Below are positions 17,872 to 26,070 of a stretch of 41,964 nt of DNA, in pieces. Below the pieces are notes generated by a model, which ran no database searches, was not told the origin of the DNA, and saw only the letters and a list, made by a program, of their open reading frames with translations. How positions within the stretch are numbered: the first letter of the stretch is position 1; every line of letters starts with the position of its first letter. The translations under genes and the position numbers were made by a program. The stretch comes from Clostridia bacterium (GTDB lineage: Bacteria; Bacillota; Clostridia; Christensenellales; Aristaeellaceae): NCBI GenBank assembly GCA_017524725.1, contig JAFXUZ010000011.1, forward strand, positions 1-41,964. The letters run 5' to 3'.

Positions 17872-17907
17872 GACCCGGGCTTCGGCTCTTTCCCTGCTGC
17901 CCGGATC
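17872..17907 (-). terminator. Weak candidate terminator of the pseudouridine synthase gene
   Basis: On the minus strand an approximately 7-bp CCGGGC/GCCCGG stem with a long loop is followed by CTCGTTT, about 40 bases past the gene. The U-run is poor, so support is weak. Confidence 0.3.
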
Positions 17908-17948
17908 GGAAAACCGGCTTTATCGGCGGATCGTTTCTTCCCCCGCTT

Positions 17949-18830
17949 TTACCCTAAAAGGGCCTTCAGCTCTTCCGGGAAGGGCGCCGTCAGTTTCATT
18001 CTTTCCTCCGTTACCGGATGGACGAATTCCGCGGTATGACTGTGGAGCGCAAACCGTCCCGGAAGCGCGTCCAGCTTTTCGCCGTACATGTAATCCCCCG
18101 CCACCGGGCATCCCAGGGAACTCAGATGCACGCGGATCTGGTGGGTGCGCCCGGTATAAAGGCGAAGGAACACCAGTGCCCGCCCTCGCCCCGTCTCCAG
18201 CACGCGGTAAAAAGTCTCAGCCCTCTGCCCATGGTCTGAAACGACGCGCCTGACTCCCCCCGCCTCCCGCAGGATGGGACGGGAGATCAGCCCCTCTTTT
18301 TCCTCCGGGATCCCCTCCGTCACCGCCAGGTAAGTCCTGACGAAGTCGTCGGTATGCAGTTTTTTCTGAAGCCCCGCCTGGCAGAAAGCGTTCCGGGCGA
18401 TCAGCATCACCCCGCTGGTGCCCTTGTCCAGCCGGTTCACCGGACGGTACACAAAAAAGCGGTCTTCACCGTAATAATGAAACACCCTCCCCTCCAGGCT
18501 GTCGCCGCCCTGCCTTGCGGAAGCGATGGATGCCAGCGGTGCCGGCTTGTCCACAGCCAGAAGATCCTCGTCCTCATAGAGGACCCCGAAGGTGCCGTCA
18601 AATGCCTTCAGTCCCTGCCACACCGGCTTTTCGTCCCGGAGGAGGACGGTCACCTTCTCCCCCCGGACCGTCCGGCGGTCCGTGTGGACCTCCTGCCCGT
18701 CCAACAGGATGGCTGAAGAGAATTTCAGCCGGCTGATCAGGCTCCTTGCGAGCTTCATCCGGTTTTTCAGGATCTGCCCCACCGTGCTTCCTTCCTCGGA
18801 GGCTGTGACCGTGTGATCGAGGATACGCAT
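17949..18830 (-). CDS. RluA-family 23S rRNA/tRNA pseudouridine synthase
   Basis: A 293-residue protein with an S4-like N-terminal region (residues about 10-80, including SLISRLKFSSAILLDGQEV) and the RluA catalytic domain with VNRLDKGTSGVMLIAR; the Asp at about 134 is the expected nucleophile. Later motifs are RTYLAV and LYTGRTHQIRVHL. It isomerises specific uridines in rRNA or tRNA. The exact target (RluD-like or other) cannot be read from the sequence. It is monocistronic with its own promoter and is convergent to rplL. The start MRILDHTV has GGGAGG a few bases upstream. Confidence 0.93.
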   Translation of the reverse strand: MRILDHTVTASEEGSTVGQILKNRMKLARSLISRLKFSSAILLDGQEVHTDRRTVRGEKVTVLLRDEKPVWQGLKAFDGTFGVLYEDEDLLAVDKPAPLASIASARQGGDSLEGRVFHYYGEDRFFVYRPVNRLDKGTSGVMLIARNAFCQAGLQKKLHTDDFVRTYLAVTEGIPEEKEGLISRPILREAGGVRRVVSDHGQRAETFYRVLETGRGRALVFLRLYTGRTHQIRVHLSSLGCPVAGDYMYGEKLDALPGRFALHSHTAEFVHPVTEERMKLTAPFPEELKALLG

Positions 18831-18847
18831 ATTACCCTCCCGGCAAA

Positions 18848-18884
18848 GTCCGGATGGTAAAAGGGCCTTTCAGCCTTTCCGGAC
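18848..18884 (-). repeat. Hairpin in the pseudouridine synthase leader
   Basis: GTCCGGA and TCCGGAC are perfect 7-bp inverted repeats in the 5' leader, with an inner AAAGG/CCTTT pairing, just before the GGGAGG ribosome binding site. It may modulate translation, but nothing ties it to a known regulator. Confidence 0.4.
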
Positions 18885-18940
18885 AGGTGTGATATCAGAG
18901 AACCGGTGTTTTATGTGTTGACCGGCGCGGCTGCCGTTTC

Positions 18941-18969
18941 ATTGTATCCCGCCCGCGTCCGACTGTCAA
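18941..18969 (-). promoter_or_regulatory. Promoter of the pseudouridine synthase gene
   Basis: TTGACA (18969-18964) and TACAAT (18946-18941) on the minus strand with a 17-base spacer, giving a leader of about 105 bases. Confidence 0.8.
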
Positions 18970-19031
18970 TTTCCATCCGAACAAGCCATGTCTTCATTTT
19001 TCGGGCTTTTTTTCACCGGGATACATCAAAT

Positions 19032-19082
19032 ATGTAGAATTTGGTCAGGAATATTGACAATGTAAGATTTGGGATATAAAAT
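19032..19082 (+). promoter_or_regulatory. araC-type regulator promoter with direct repeats
   Basis: TTGACA (19054-19059) and TAAAAT (19077-19082) have a 17-base spacer, about 31 bases upstream of the araC-type start. The near-identical 13-mers ATGTAGAATTTGG (19032-19044) and ATGTAAGATTTGG (19060-19072) lie just upstream of the -35 and in the spacer, 28 bases apart. Tandem half-sites on one face of the helix are typical of AraC-family binding, so autoregulation is plausible (inference). Confidence 0.65.
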
Positions 19083-19113
19083 GTGATGGTTATCAGAAAC
19101 GGAGGAAGATGAG

Positions 19114-19989
19114 ATGTCCGAGTCCCTTTTGTTTATTCTCAACGAAAGCCCGGATGACCAGCCCGCGGTACTTGTGGAAGGTATCCATACCCCCGACCCG
19201 CTGGCAGAACGTTCCGCGGTCTATATTTCCGCGTCCGGCTCCGCCATGCTCCAGTGCTCCTCCCAGCGGCTCCAGCCGCTGGAGAAATGGACCTGGTTTG
19301 CCCTTGAAAGCGGGCAGATGGAGCTTCGGTACGGCGATACCCTGATCTCGCTTTCCGGCGGGGACTGCTGCATGATCCCTCCCGGGACGGACGGCGTGGT
19401 GCTTGACATCAGCGAGGAATCCCGGATCCTGTGGATCATGGTGGGCGGCGCCCTCGCCGAAGCTTTCATGATCCGCCTGGGCGCGATCCCCCAGAAGATC
19501 ATGAAACAGGGAGCGCTCCCCACCCAGCTGAACCTTGCCAAGCACATCGTCCAGGCCACGGTACGGCTCCTGGACGTGATGGAATCCTCCTCGGCCCAAT
19601 TGCAGCAGCTGCTCTGGGCCATGCTGGCCACCCACAACGGCCAGCCCGTCGCCATGGATGCGGTGCTCAGCCATGAGATCGCCAAGGTAGTGGACGCCAT
19701 GCGCAAAAACCAGTACCGGGACAATTTTTCCCTGGCGGATATGGCAGCCCTTTCCCGCATGCCGGTGGAGACCTTCCGCAAGCGTTTCGTCTCCGAGGTC
19801 GGGATGCCTCCCCAAAGCTACCAGCTTTTCTGCAAAATGGAGCGCGCCAAGGTGCTGCTCAAGCAGGGCTATACCGTGCGGCAGAGCGGCATTGAGGTGG
19901 GCATGAGCGATCCCTATCATTTCTCCAAGGCATTCAAAAACATTGTGGGAATGAGCCCCTCTTCCTACTCCAAGACCGCCACAAAATGA
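19114..19989 (+). CDS. AraC-family transcriptional regulator
   Basis: A 291-residue protein. Residues about 1-170 form a cupin-like sensor region (YGDTLISLSGGDCCMIPPGT). Residues about 195-288 carry the two helix-turn-helix motifs of the AraC family (FSLADMAALSRMPVETFRKR, then IEVGMSDPYHFSKAFKNIVG and MSPSSY). The ligand is not predictable. It has its own promoter with direct repeats and overlaps the mrnC start by 4 bases (ATGA), so it heads the mrnC-thyX-rlmB-sigH run. That pairing of a ligand-sensing regulator with housekeeping RNA genes is unusual. The start has GGAGGAAGATGAG upstream. Confidence 0.93.
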   Translation: MSESLLFILNESPDDQPAVLVEGIHTPDPLAERSAVYISASGSAMLQCSSQRLQPLEKWTWFALESGQMELRYGDTLISLSGGDCCMIPPGTDGVVLDISEESRILWIMVGGALAEAFMIRLGAIPQKIMKQGALPTQLNLAKHIVQATVRLLDVMESSSAQLQQLLWAMLATHNGQPVAMDAVLSHEIAKVVDAMRKNQYRDNFSLADMAALSRMPVETFRKRFVSEVGMPPQSYQLFCKMERAKVLLKQGYTVRQSGIEVGMSDPYHFSKAFKNIVGMSPSSYSKTATK

Positions 19990-20402
19990 AGCTGACGCTT
20001 AAGGAAGCCGTTGCAACTGAAAAAGCGCGCCTCCTGTCCCCGCTGGAACTGGCTTTCATCGGGGACAGTGTGCATACCCTCCTCACCCGCACCCGCATCG
20101 CCGACCGTACCCGGCGGCCCAACGATTTGCACCGGCTTTCGGCCATGGAGGTCAACGCATCCGCCCAGGCCGAGCAGCTTGCCCGGATCATGCCCTACCT
20201 GACCGATGAGGAAGCGGATATCGTCCGGCGCGGCCGCAATGCACACCCGCGCCACGCGGCGCCCCACTCTTTTTCGCCCGACCTTTACCGGGCTTCAACA
20301 GCGCTTGAAGCGCTGTACGGATACCTGTTCATCACCGGCTCCGGCGACCGCCTCGCCTGCCTTGACGAGATCGCCCGGGGAAAGGAAGAGGACCATGGCT
20401 GA
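19986..20402 (+). CDS. mrnC: Mini-ribonuclease 3
   Basis: A 138-residue RNase III-like catalytic domain without a double-stranded RNA-binding domain, as in Mini-III, which matures the ends of 23S rRNA in Bacillus. The catalytic motif is LAFIGDSVHTLL (family: IGDAVYxL), with Asp retained, and LEALYGYLFITGS carries the second acidic site. It starts within the stop of the araC-type gene (ATGA) and overlaps thyX by 8 bases, so translation is probably coupled along the set. Placement before an RlmB-type gene and sigH matches the Bacillus yazC-yacO-sigH arrangement. Confidence 0.93.
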   Translation: MKLTLKEAVATEKARLLSPLELAFIGDSVHTLLTRTRIADRTRRPNDLHRLSAMEVNASAQAEQLARIMPYLTDEEADIVRRGRNAHPRHAAPHSFSPDLYRASTALEALYGYLFITGSGDRLACLDEIARGKEEDHG

Positions 20403-21114
20403 GACTGCCCTCAAAGTCACCCTGCTGGCGCATACGCCCGATATCGAAAAAACCTGCGCCGTTGCCGCGCGCACCTGCTACAGCGCGATGCATGCCGATG
20501 AGCTGACAGCCTGGGCAGATGAAAAGGACACCGGGGCTTTCCTCGAAAACGTCATGTCCTCTGGCCACCTCTCGGTCCTTGAACACGCCTCCTTCACCTT
20601 TTTTGTGGAGGGTGTGTCCCGCAGCCTGCTGGCCCAGCTGACCCGGCACCGTATCGCCTCCTTCAGCGTCCAGAGCCAGCGCTATGTATCCATGGCGGGG
20701 GGCTTCGATTACGTCGTTCCCCCGGCCGTCAAAGCCCTGGGGGAAGACGCCGTCGGGGAATACAGGGCCCAGATGTCGCAGATGGCCGCCTGGTACGCCG
20801 AATGGCAGGAAAAACTCGGGGGCGGACCCTCCGCCAATGAGGATGCGCGCTTTGTGCTCCCCAATGCCTGCGAGACCCGCCTGACGGTCACCATGAACCT
20901 CAGGGAGCTTCTGCACTTCTTCTCTCTCAGGTGCTGCAGCCGCGCCCAGTGGGAGATCAGGAACATGGCGTCGGAAATGCTGCGTATCTGCCGCAGGGAA
21001 GCGCCGGCCGTCTTTGCGAACGCCGGTCCGGGCTGTATCCGGGGCGCCTGTCCCGAGGGCAAAAGGTCCTGCGGAAGGTCAAAGGAGATCAGGGAATATT
21101 TCGCCTCGATCTGA
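20395..21114 (+). CDS. thyX: Flavin-dependent thymidylate synthase
   Basis: A 239-residue ThyX, which makes dTMP from dUMP using methylene-THF and FAD/NADPH. The signature RHRIASFSVQSQRY (about residues 84-97) fits the RHRxxSxxxxSQR motif, and RFVLPNACETRL further on fits the family. The ATG at 20395 is chosen because the protein begins MAETALKVTLLAH in line with the family; the longer frame reads through mrnC. It overlaps the mrnC end by 8 bases with GGAAGAGG as ribosome binding site. ThyX lowers the need for the classical ThyA/DHFR pair, though whether ThyA exists elsewhere is unknown. Confidence 0.96.
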   Translation: MAETALKVTLLAHTPDIEKTCAVAARTCYSAMHADELTAWADEKDTGAFLENVMSSGHLSVLEHASFTFFVEGVSRSLLAQLTRHRIASFSVQSQRYVSMAGGFDYVVPPAVKALGEDAVGEYRAQMSQMAAWYAEWQEKLGGGPSANEDARFVLPNACETRLTVTMNLRELLHFFSLRCCSRAQWEIRNMASEMLRICRREAPAVFANAGPGCIRGACPEGKRSCGRSKEIREYFASI

Positions 21115-21145
21115 AGATCCACACCAATAAAGGAGATCCTTATTT

Positions 21146-22219
21146 ATGGCTTATTACAATAAACTTCCCCCAAAGTCCCTGACCCGCGGGGATCACCTGC
21201 GCAAGGATGCGAAGGAATGGGTAAAGGACGAAGGCAGCGAATACCGCCGGGGCCGCGGAGCGGATCCATCCCGTACGGAAGGCTCCCGTCCCTCCGCTTT
21301 CCGGGACCGTCATCCCGCCCGTACTCCCGAAGGCGCCTCCGCCCGTCCCGTCAGGGATAGCGCTTCCGGCCGTCCCGCCCGGGAAAGTTCCCGGCCGCAC
21401 CCGGCGGACAGGACGCGCCTCTCCCCCCGTCCGGAGCATACAAGCGCGTCTCAGGCGGAACCCTACGGGCACGGCGACGGCCCCTCCCGCCCCTCCGAAC
21501 CCGAAAACCTGATCGTCGGGCGCAATCCCATCCGTGAAGCGCTCCGCTCCGGCCGGGACATCGAAAAGCTGCTGGTGGCAAAAGGCGACCTGAACGGTAC
21601 CGCGCGGGAGATCGTGGCCGAGGCGCGGGAGCAGCACATCCCGGTGCAGACCGTCGAACGTTCCCGCCTGGACGAGATCTGCCGCAATCACCAGGGCATG
21701 CTCGCCTTTGCCAGCGCCTACCGCTATTATGAGGTGGAGGATATGCTCGAGGACGCCGCCCGGCGGGGCGAAAAGCCCTTCCTGGTCATTCTCGACGGGG
21801 TCACCGATCCCCAGAACCTGGGTGCCATCATCCGCACCGCCGCCTGCGTCGGGGCCCACGGGGTCATCGTTCCCCAGCGCAGGGCCGTCGGCCTGACCCC
21901 GTCGGCCGTGAAGGCGTCGGCGGGAGCCATCGAAAAGATCAAGGTCGCCCGGGTGACCAACCTTGCCAGGACCCTGGACATGCTCAAGGAAAAAGGCCTC
22001 TGGCTGTACGCCGCCGACATGAACGGCGTCCATTACCGCAAGGTCGATTTCTCCGGCGCGGTGGGCCTGGTCATCGGCTCCGAAGGGGACGGCATTTCAC
22101 GCCTGACCCTGGAAAAATGTGATTACCGGGTCTCACTTCCCATGACCGGCGCCATCGACAGTCTCAACGCCTCTGTCGCCGCCGGCATACTGATGTACGC
22201 CGTCAGGGATTTCCGCTGA
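21146..22219 (+). CDS. rlmB: SpoU-family 2'-O-methyltransferase (RlmB-like) with long basic N-terminal extension
   Basis: A 357-residue protein. Residues about 1-115 are Arg/Ser/Pro-rich low complexity absent from standard RlmB. The SpoU substrate-binding domain starts at ENLIVGRNPIREALRSGRDI, and the SPOUT knot domain carries LDGVTDPQNLGAIIRTA, VIGSEGDGISRL and PMTGAIDSLNASVAAGILMY. RlmB methylates G2251 of 23S rRNA; a tRNA-methylating paralogue cannot be excluded. AAAGGAG lies about 10 bases before the ATG. It sits between thyX and sigH as in other Firmicutes (mrnC-rlmB-sigH). Confidence 0.92.
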   Translation: MAYYNKLPPKSLTRGDHLRKDAKEWVKDEGSEYRRGRGADPSRTEGSRPSAFRDRHPARTPEGASARPVRDSASGRPARESSRPHPADRTRLSPRPEHTSASQAEPYGHGDGPSRPSEPENLIVGRNPIREALRSGRDIEKLLVAKGDLNGTAREIVAEAREQHIPVQTVERSRLDEICRNHQGMLAFASAYRYYEVEDMLEDAARRGEKPFLVILDGVTDPQNLGAIIRTAACVGAHGVIVPQRRAVGLTPSAVKASAGAIEKIKVARVTNLARTLDMLKEKGLWLYAADMNGVHYRKVDFSGAVGLVIGSEGDGISRLTLEKCDYRVSLPMTGAIDSLNASVAAGILMYAVRDFR

Positions 22220-22245
22220 CGATCCTATCGATTAAGGGTGCGTCC

Positions 22246-22902
22246 ATGTCTGAAAACGAAGACGGCAGGGATGAATTTGAAGCCTACCGTGCGCTGACCG
22301 ACGAGCAGGCCGTGGAAGCCGCCCAGCAGGGCGACGGACAGGCGCTTGATTATATCCTGGACGAATACAAGAATTTTGTCCGCTCCAAGGCGCGCAGCTA
22401 TTTCCTGATCGGGGCGGATCACGAGGATATCGTCCAGGAAGGAATGATCGGCCTTTACAAAGCCATACGGGATTTTCGTCCCGAAAAGCAGGCCTCCTTC
22501 AAGGCCTTTGCCGAACTTTGCATCAAACGGCAGATCATCACAGCCATCAAGACCGCGACACGCCAGAAGCACTATCCCCTGAACAGCTACGTTTCCCTCA
22601 ACCGCCCGCTGTTCGACGAGGAAAGCGACCGGACGCTCCTGGATGTCCTGGAAGGGCGGACCACCAATCCCGAGGACCTGTACATTTCCAAGGAACACCT
22701 CAGCGGCATCCAGCAGCAGATGGACCTGCTGCTCAGCGGCCTCGAGCAGCAGGTCCTGGATAAATTCCTGGACGGAAAAAGCTACCAGGAGATCGCCGAA
22801 GAGCTGGACAGGCACGTCAAATCCATCGACAACGCCCTCCAGCGCGTCAAGCGGAAGCTGACACGTTACCTGGAAGAAAACGATTATCCCCTTCCCCACT
22901 GA
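22246..22902 (+). CDS. sigH: RNA polymerase sigma-H (SigH/Spo0H-like)
   Basis: A 218-residue sigma-70-family factor of the SigH group, which in spore formers drives early sporulation and competence genes. It has region 2 (YILDEYKNFVRSKARSYFLI, then DHEDIVQEGMIGLYKAIRDF) and region 4 with QVLDKFLDGKSYQEIAEEL, a helix-turn-helix. Its place directly after an RlmB-type gene matches Bacillus, where sigH follows yacO/yacP. No yacP-like gene is present in the 27-base gap. The ribosome binding site AAGGGTG is moderate. Confidence 0.93.
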   Translation: MSENEDGRDEFEAYRALTDEQAVEAAQQGDGQALDYILDEYKNFVRSKARSYFLIGADHEDIVQEGMIGLYKAIRDFRPEKQASFKAFAELCIKRQIITAIKTATRQKHYPLNSYVSLNRPLFDEESDRTLLDVLEGRTTNPEDLYISKEHLSGIQQQMDLLLSGLEQQVLDKFLDGKSYQEIAEELDRHVKSIDNALQRVKRKLTRYLEENDYPLPH

Positions 22903-22918
22903 TAAAAACAAGAACGAC

Positions 22919-22948
22919 GGGCCGGCGCAATGCTGGCCCGTGTCTTTG
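22919..22948 (+). terminator. Candidate terminator after sigH
   Basis: GGGCCGGC-GCAAT-GCTGGCCC with one mismatch-tolerant pair, followed by GTGTCTTTGG. The stem is strong, the T-run weak; it lies 17 bases past the sigH stop. Confidence 0.5.
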
Positions 22949-22964
22949 GAGGCTTTCTGCGGCT

Positions 22965-23981
22965 ATGAAATTACTCACCATCGTCGTTCCCAGCTACAAT
23001 TCCGCCGCTTACCTGGAAAGATGCGTCCGCTCCCTGACATGCGGCGGGGATGAACTGGACATCCTGATCGTGGACGACGGTTCCACCGACGAGACCGGTG
23101 CCATCGCAGACCGCCTCAGCGCGGAATACCCCGGCATCATCCGGGTCATCCATCAGGAAAACGGAGGGCACGGAGAGGGACTCAACCAGGGCATCCGCAC
23201 AGCCAAAGGCCTGTACCTTAAAACAGTGGACAGCGACGACCGCCTGGACGGGGAAGCGCTTAAGAAGCTTCTGGATATCCTGCGGGACCATTCCGCCCCG
23301 GAGGACCAATTGGACCTGGTCGTCAACGACTACGTATACGACCGCGAAGAGGAACCCTGCTGCTTCAAGGTCCGCTACAACACTGTCATGAAGCCGGGCC
23401 GCGTCCTTTCCTGGGACACGGTGCGGTCCTTTCCCATCTGGAAGCAGTTCATGATCCATTCCCTCACCTATCGCGTGCAGATGCTGCGGGACATGGGCCT
23501 GGAACTGCCGAAGCATACCTTCTATGAGGACAATCTTTACATATACCGCCCGCTCCCCTTCACCAAACGTCTGTATTATCTTGACCAGCCGCTGTACGGC
23601 TATTTCATCGGCAGGGAGGACCAAAGCGTCAACGACAGCGTGATCATCCGCCGCCTGGACCAGGTGACCCGTATCGCCGCCGACATGATCACTTCCTACC
23701 CGATGTCATACCTGAAAACGCTCCCAAGAAAGCTGAAAAACTACATGCTCAACAACCTGGCGGGCCAGTTGTTCACCACCGCCTCCCTCCAGTACATGAG
23801 CGGGGAGAAGGGGCTTGAGATGAACAGGACCATGTGGATGGATATCCGCCGGTTCGATCCGGAATTGTATTCCGCCCTCAGGCATCATATGCTCGGCATG
23901 TTCACGGTGCTGCCCGGCAGGGCGGGCCGGGGGCTGCTGGTTTGGTCCTACAAGTTTGGCCGGAGGATGATCAAATTCTGA
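22965..23981 (+). CDS. Family 2 glycosyltransferase
   Basis: A 338-residue GT-A-fold glycosyltransferase. It begins MKLLTIVVPSYNSAAYLERC, has ILIVDDGSTDET, and the acidic metal-binding motif VDSDDRLD (about residues 88-95). The C-terminal half is basic, with GRRMIKF at the end, and has no transmembrane helices, so it is cytoplasmic or peripheral and not a dolichol-phosphate-mannose-type enzyme with tail helices. Donor and acceptor are unknown. It lies after sigH and before a MalY/PatB-type gene. GGAGG is 12 bases upstream of the ATG, a long spacing, but no other in-frame start exists. Confidence 0.88.
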   Translation: MKLLTIVVPSYNSAAYLERCVRSLTCGGDELDILIVDDGSTDETGAIADRLSAEYPGIIRVIHQENGGHGEGLNQGIRTAKGLYLKTVDSDDRLDGEALKKLLDILRDHSAPEDQLDLVVNDYVYDREEEPCCFKVRYNTVMKPGRVLSWDTVRSFPIWKQFMIHSLTYRVQMLRDMGLELPKHTFYEDNLYIYRPLPFTKRLYYLDQPLYGYFIGREDQSVNDSVIIRRLDQVTRIAADMITSYPMSYLKTLPRKLKNYMLNNLAGQLFTTASLQYMSGEKGLEMNRTMWMDIRRFDPELYSALRHHMLGMFTVLPGRAGRGLLVWSYKFGRRMIKF

Positions 23982-24001
23982 GCAAAGGAAGGATTGCCGC
24001 T

Positions 24002-25222
24002 ATGGATTTTGATTTTGTTTCCGTTCCCGACCGCCGCGGCATGGACGCCCTGGCCGTGGACGGTATCGGCCGCGGCCAGGAGGGCTCCAACGCGCCCAAG
24101 GCGCCCAGGGACGGTTTTTCCGCGATCCCCATGTGGGTGGCGGATATGAATTTCGCCACCTGCCCCGCCGTCACGCGCCATATCTCGGACCGGCTCGCGC
24201 ACCCGCTCTTCGGCTATTTCATGCCGTCGGACGCTTATTACGACGCGATCATCTCATGGCAGAGGGACAGGAACGGGGTCAGCGGCCTCACCCGGGAAGC
24301 CATCGGCTATGAAAACGGCGTGCTCGGCTGCGTCGCGTCCGCCGTCCAGGCTTTTTCTTCCCCGGGCGACAGGGTGCTGGTCCACTCACCCACCTACATC
24401 GGCTTCACCCACACTTTGGATAACAACGGGCGTTTCCCGGTATTGAGCCCCTTAAAGCGGGACGAAAACGGCGTCTGGCGCATGGATTACGAGGATATGG
24501 ACCGCCGCCTGAAGAAAGACCGGATCCATCTGGCCATCTTCTGCTCTCCCCACAATCCCTGCGGCCGGGTCTGGGAGGAATGGGAGATCCGGCGGGCAAT
24601 GGAAGTCTACCGGGACAACGGGTGCGTCGTCATTTCCGACGAGATCTGGTCCGACATCCTGCTTTGCGGACGCAGGCATATCCCCACCCAGAGCGTTTCC
24701 TCCGATGCCAGGGAACGCACTGTCGCAGTCTACGCCCCCAGCAAAACTTTCAACCTGGCCGGCCTGATCGGCAGCTACCACATCGTATACAGCCCATACC
24801 TCAGGGACAGGCTGCACCGCCAGAGCGAATGCTGCCACTATAACGGCATGAACGTCCTTTCCATGCACGCCCTCATCGGCGCCTACAGCCCCGAGGGGCG
24901 GAAATGGACCGACGAACTTTGCGCCGTCATTTCGAAGAATGTCGATTACGCCTGCTCCTATATGGAGGATAACTTCCCCGGCGTCGATTTTGCCCGGCCC
25001 GAAGGCACCTACATGGTGTTCCTCCACTGTGAGGAATGGTGCCGCTCCCATAACCTCTCCCTTCAGGACCTGCTGCATAAAGGGTGGGACGTCGGGGTCG
25101 GCTGGCAGTCCGGTGCTCCCTTCCACGATCCCTGGGGCATCCGCGTCAATTTCGCCCTGCCCTTCAGCCTGGTCAGGGAAGCCATGGACCGCCTGAAGAC
25201 GCACGTGTTCACAGGCGACTGA
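24002..25222 (+). CDS. MalY/PatB-type PLP-dependent C-S lyase / aminotransferase
   Basis: A 406-residue class I/II aminotransferase fold. It has FSAIPMWVADMNFATCPAVT, HNPCGRVW, VISDEIWSDILL and the PLP lysine motif SKTFNLAGL (Lys about 247). This set is typical of MalY/PatB cystathionine beta-lyases that make homocysteine from cystathionine; some members also act as regulators. Length fits. The ATG at 24002 has AAGGAAGG 7-10 bases upstream, whereas the longer frame from 23834 overlaps the glycosyltransferase gene and lacks a site. Substrate is a family-based inference. Confidence 0.92.
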   Translation: MDFDFVSVPDRRGMDALAVDGIGRGQEGSNAPKAPRDGFSAIPMWVADMNFATCPAVTRHISDRLAHPLFGYFMPSDAYYDAIISWQRDRNGVSGLTREAIGYENGVLGCVASAVQAFSSPGDRVLVHSPTYIGFTHTLDNNGRFPVLSPLKRDENGVWRMDYEDMDRRLKKDRIHLAIFCSPHNPCGRVWEEWEIRRAMEVYRDNGCVVISDEIWSDILLCGRRHIPTQSVSSDARERTVAVYAPSKTFNLAGLIGSYHIVYSPYLRDRLHRQSECCHYNGMNVLSMHALIGAYSPEGRKWTDELCAVISKNVDYACSYMEDNFPGVDFARPEGTYMVFLHCEEWCRSHNLSLQDLLHKGWDVGVGWQSGAPFHDPWGIRVNFALPFSLVREAMDRLKTHVFTGD

Positions 25223-25230
25223 TCCTCGTC

Positions 25231-25269
25231 AAAAGGCCGCCGCGGATCAAAACGCGGCGGCCTTTTCCT
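25231..25269. terminator. Strong bidirectional terminator between convergent operons
   Basis: AAAAGGCCGCCGCG (25231-25244) pairs perfectly with CGCGGCGGCCTTTT (25253-25266) around GATCAAAA. The T-runs at both ends suit both the plus-strand aminotransferase gene and the minus-strand GtrA gene. Confidence 0.95.
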
Positions 25270-25328
25270 TTGGAGTCGTTCCCATGTTTTTCATTTCCCT
25301 TTGCTACCGAGGCCCGCACGGCCACGGG

Positions 25329-25817
25329 TCATTTTTTCCGGAACACCACGATCTTGCTCATAAAATAATTGAATATCACCACCAGCACGTTCATCAGGAG
25401 CTTGTCGACAAGGTCCGGCATGATATACAGGCATAGTGTAAAAAGCGCCAGGTCAAAGATCAGGTAGGACGCGACCCGGGACATGAAAAACATGGCCAGT
25501 TCCCGTCCGGCGCCGTCCCCCATACGTTTTCCGCTGCGGAAAACGTATTTTTTGTTGGTCGCGAAGGCAAAAAGCACCGAAAGGACCCATGCCGTCAGGT
25601 TGCTCACATTCGCCCTGATCCTGTAGGCGTCGCTGTCCTGCGCCAAATGGTCCATCCCGGTCACATTCCTCATCACCCAGTAGACCAGGTAATTGACCGC
25701 TGTGGTCAAAACCCCAAATACGATGTACCAGATAAGTTCCTTCCGCCGTTCCTCGTCATCCCAGACGCCGCGGATTTTGCGGACCGCGCCCCGGAACAGG
25801 GTTCTGACCTTATTCAT
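25329..25817 (-). CDS. GtrA-family membrane protein
   Basis: A 162-residue protein with four predicted membrane helices (about residues 28-48, 67-90, 106-126 and 135-155). The segment ELIWYIVFGVLTTAVNYLVY and the FATNKKYVFRS motif are typical of GtrA-like proteins, which are thought to flip polyprenyl-phosphate-linked sugars across the membrane. The start MNKVRTLF at 25817 is preferred over the longer frame because it has GGCAGGAC upstream and overlaps the preceding gene's stop by 8 bases, suggesting coupling. It is last in a three-gene minus operon that ends at the strong terminator. Confidence 0.87.
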   Translation of the reverse strand: MNKVRTLFRGAVRKIRGVWDDEERRKELIWYIVFGVLTTAVNYLVYWVMRNVTGMDHLAQDSDAYRIRANVSNLTAWVLSVLFAFATNKKYVFRSGKRMGDGAGRELAMFFMSRVASYLIFDLALFTLCLYIMPDLVDKLLMNVLVVIFNYFMSKIVVFRKK

Positions 25818-26070
25818 CGCCGTCCTGCCTTTCATACTGCATGGTCTCTCCGTCGTCGCCCCTGGCATAGGAAGCCGAAAGAACTTTTTCCAGGGAGATC
25901 GAGCGAAGTTTTTTGTCACGGATCGAATTTTTGATGTATTTCAGTTCTTCCATGTCCCATTCCACGCAGATCACGTTGATATACTTCGCCTTTCCCCCAT
26001 CCTGTGGAAGCACCATCAGGCGAATGGGCCGGGCATGATCCCGGGAGTACACAAAAAACCGTTCCATCAT
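25810..26070 (-). CDS. Small unknown protein inside the GT-C/GtrA operon
   Basis: An 86-residue hydrophilic protein beginning MMERFFVYSRDHARPIRLMV, with VICVEWDMEELKYI and SASYARGDDGET. Alternating polar and hydrophobic residues suggest a small beta-rich fold; no signal, membrane segment or known motif is seen. It overlaps the upstream GT-C-like gene by 4 bases (ATGA) and the GtrA start by 8, so it is almost certainly translated and co-expressed. I do not recognise a family; a role in the same envelope glycan pathway is context-based inference only. Confidence 0.7.
   Translation of the reverse strand: MMERFFVYSRDHARPIRLMVLPQDGGKAKYINVICVEWDMEELKYIKNSIRDKKLRSISLEKVLSASYARGDDGETMQYERQDGDE

Noticed and set aside
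23834..24001. A longer start for the MalY/PatB-like gene
   Set aside because: The extension overlaps the glycosyltransferase gene and lacks a ribosome binding site; ATG 24002 has AAGGAAGG upstream.
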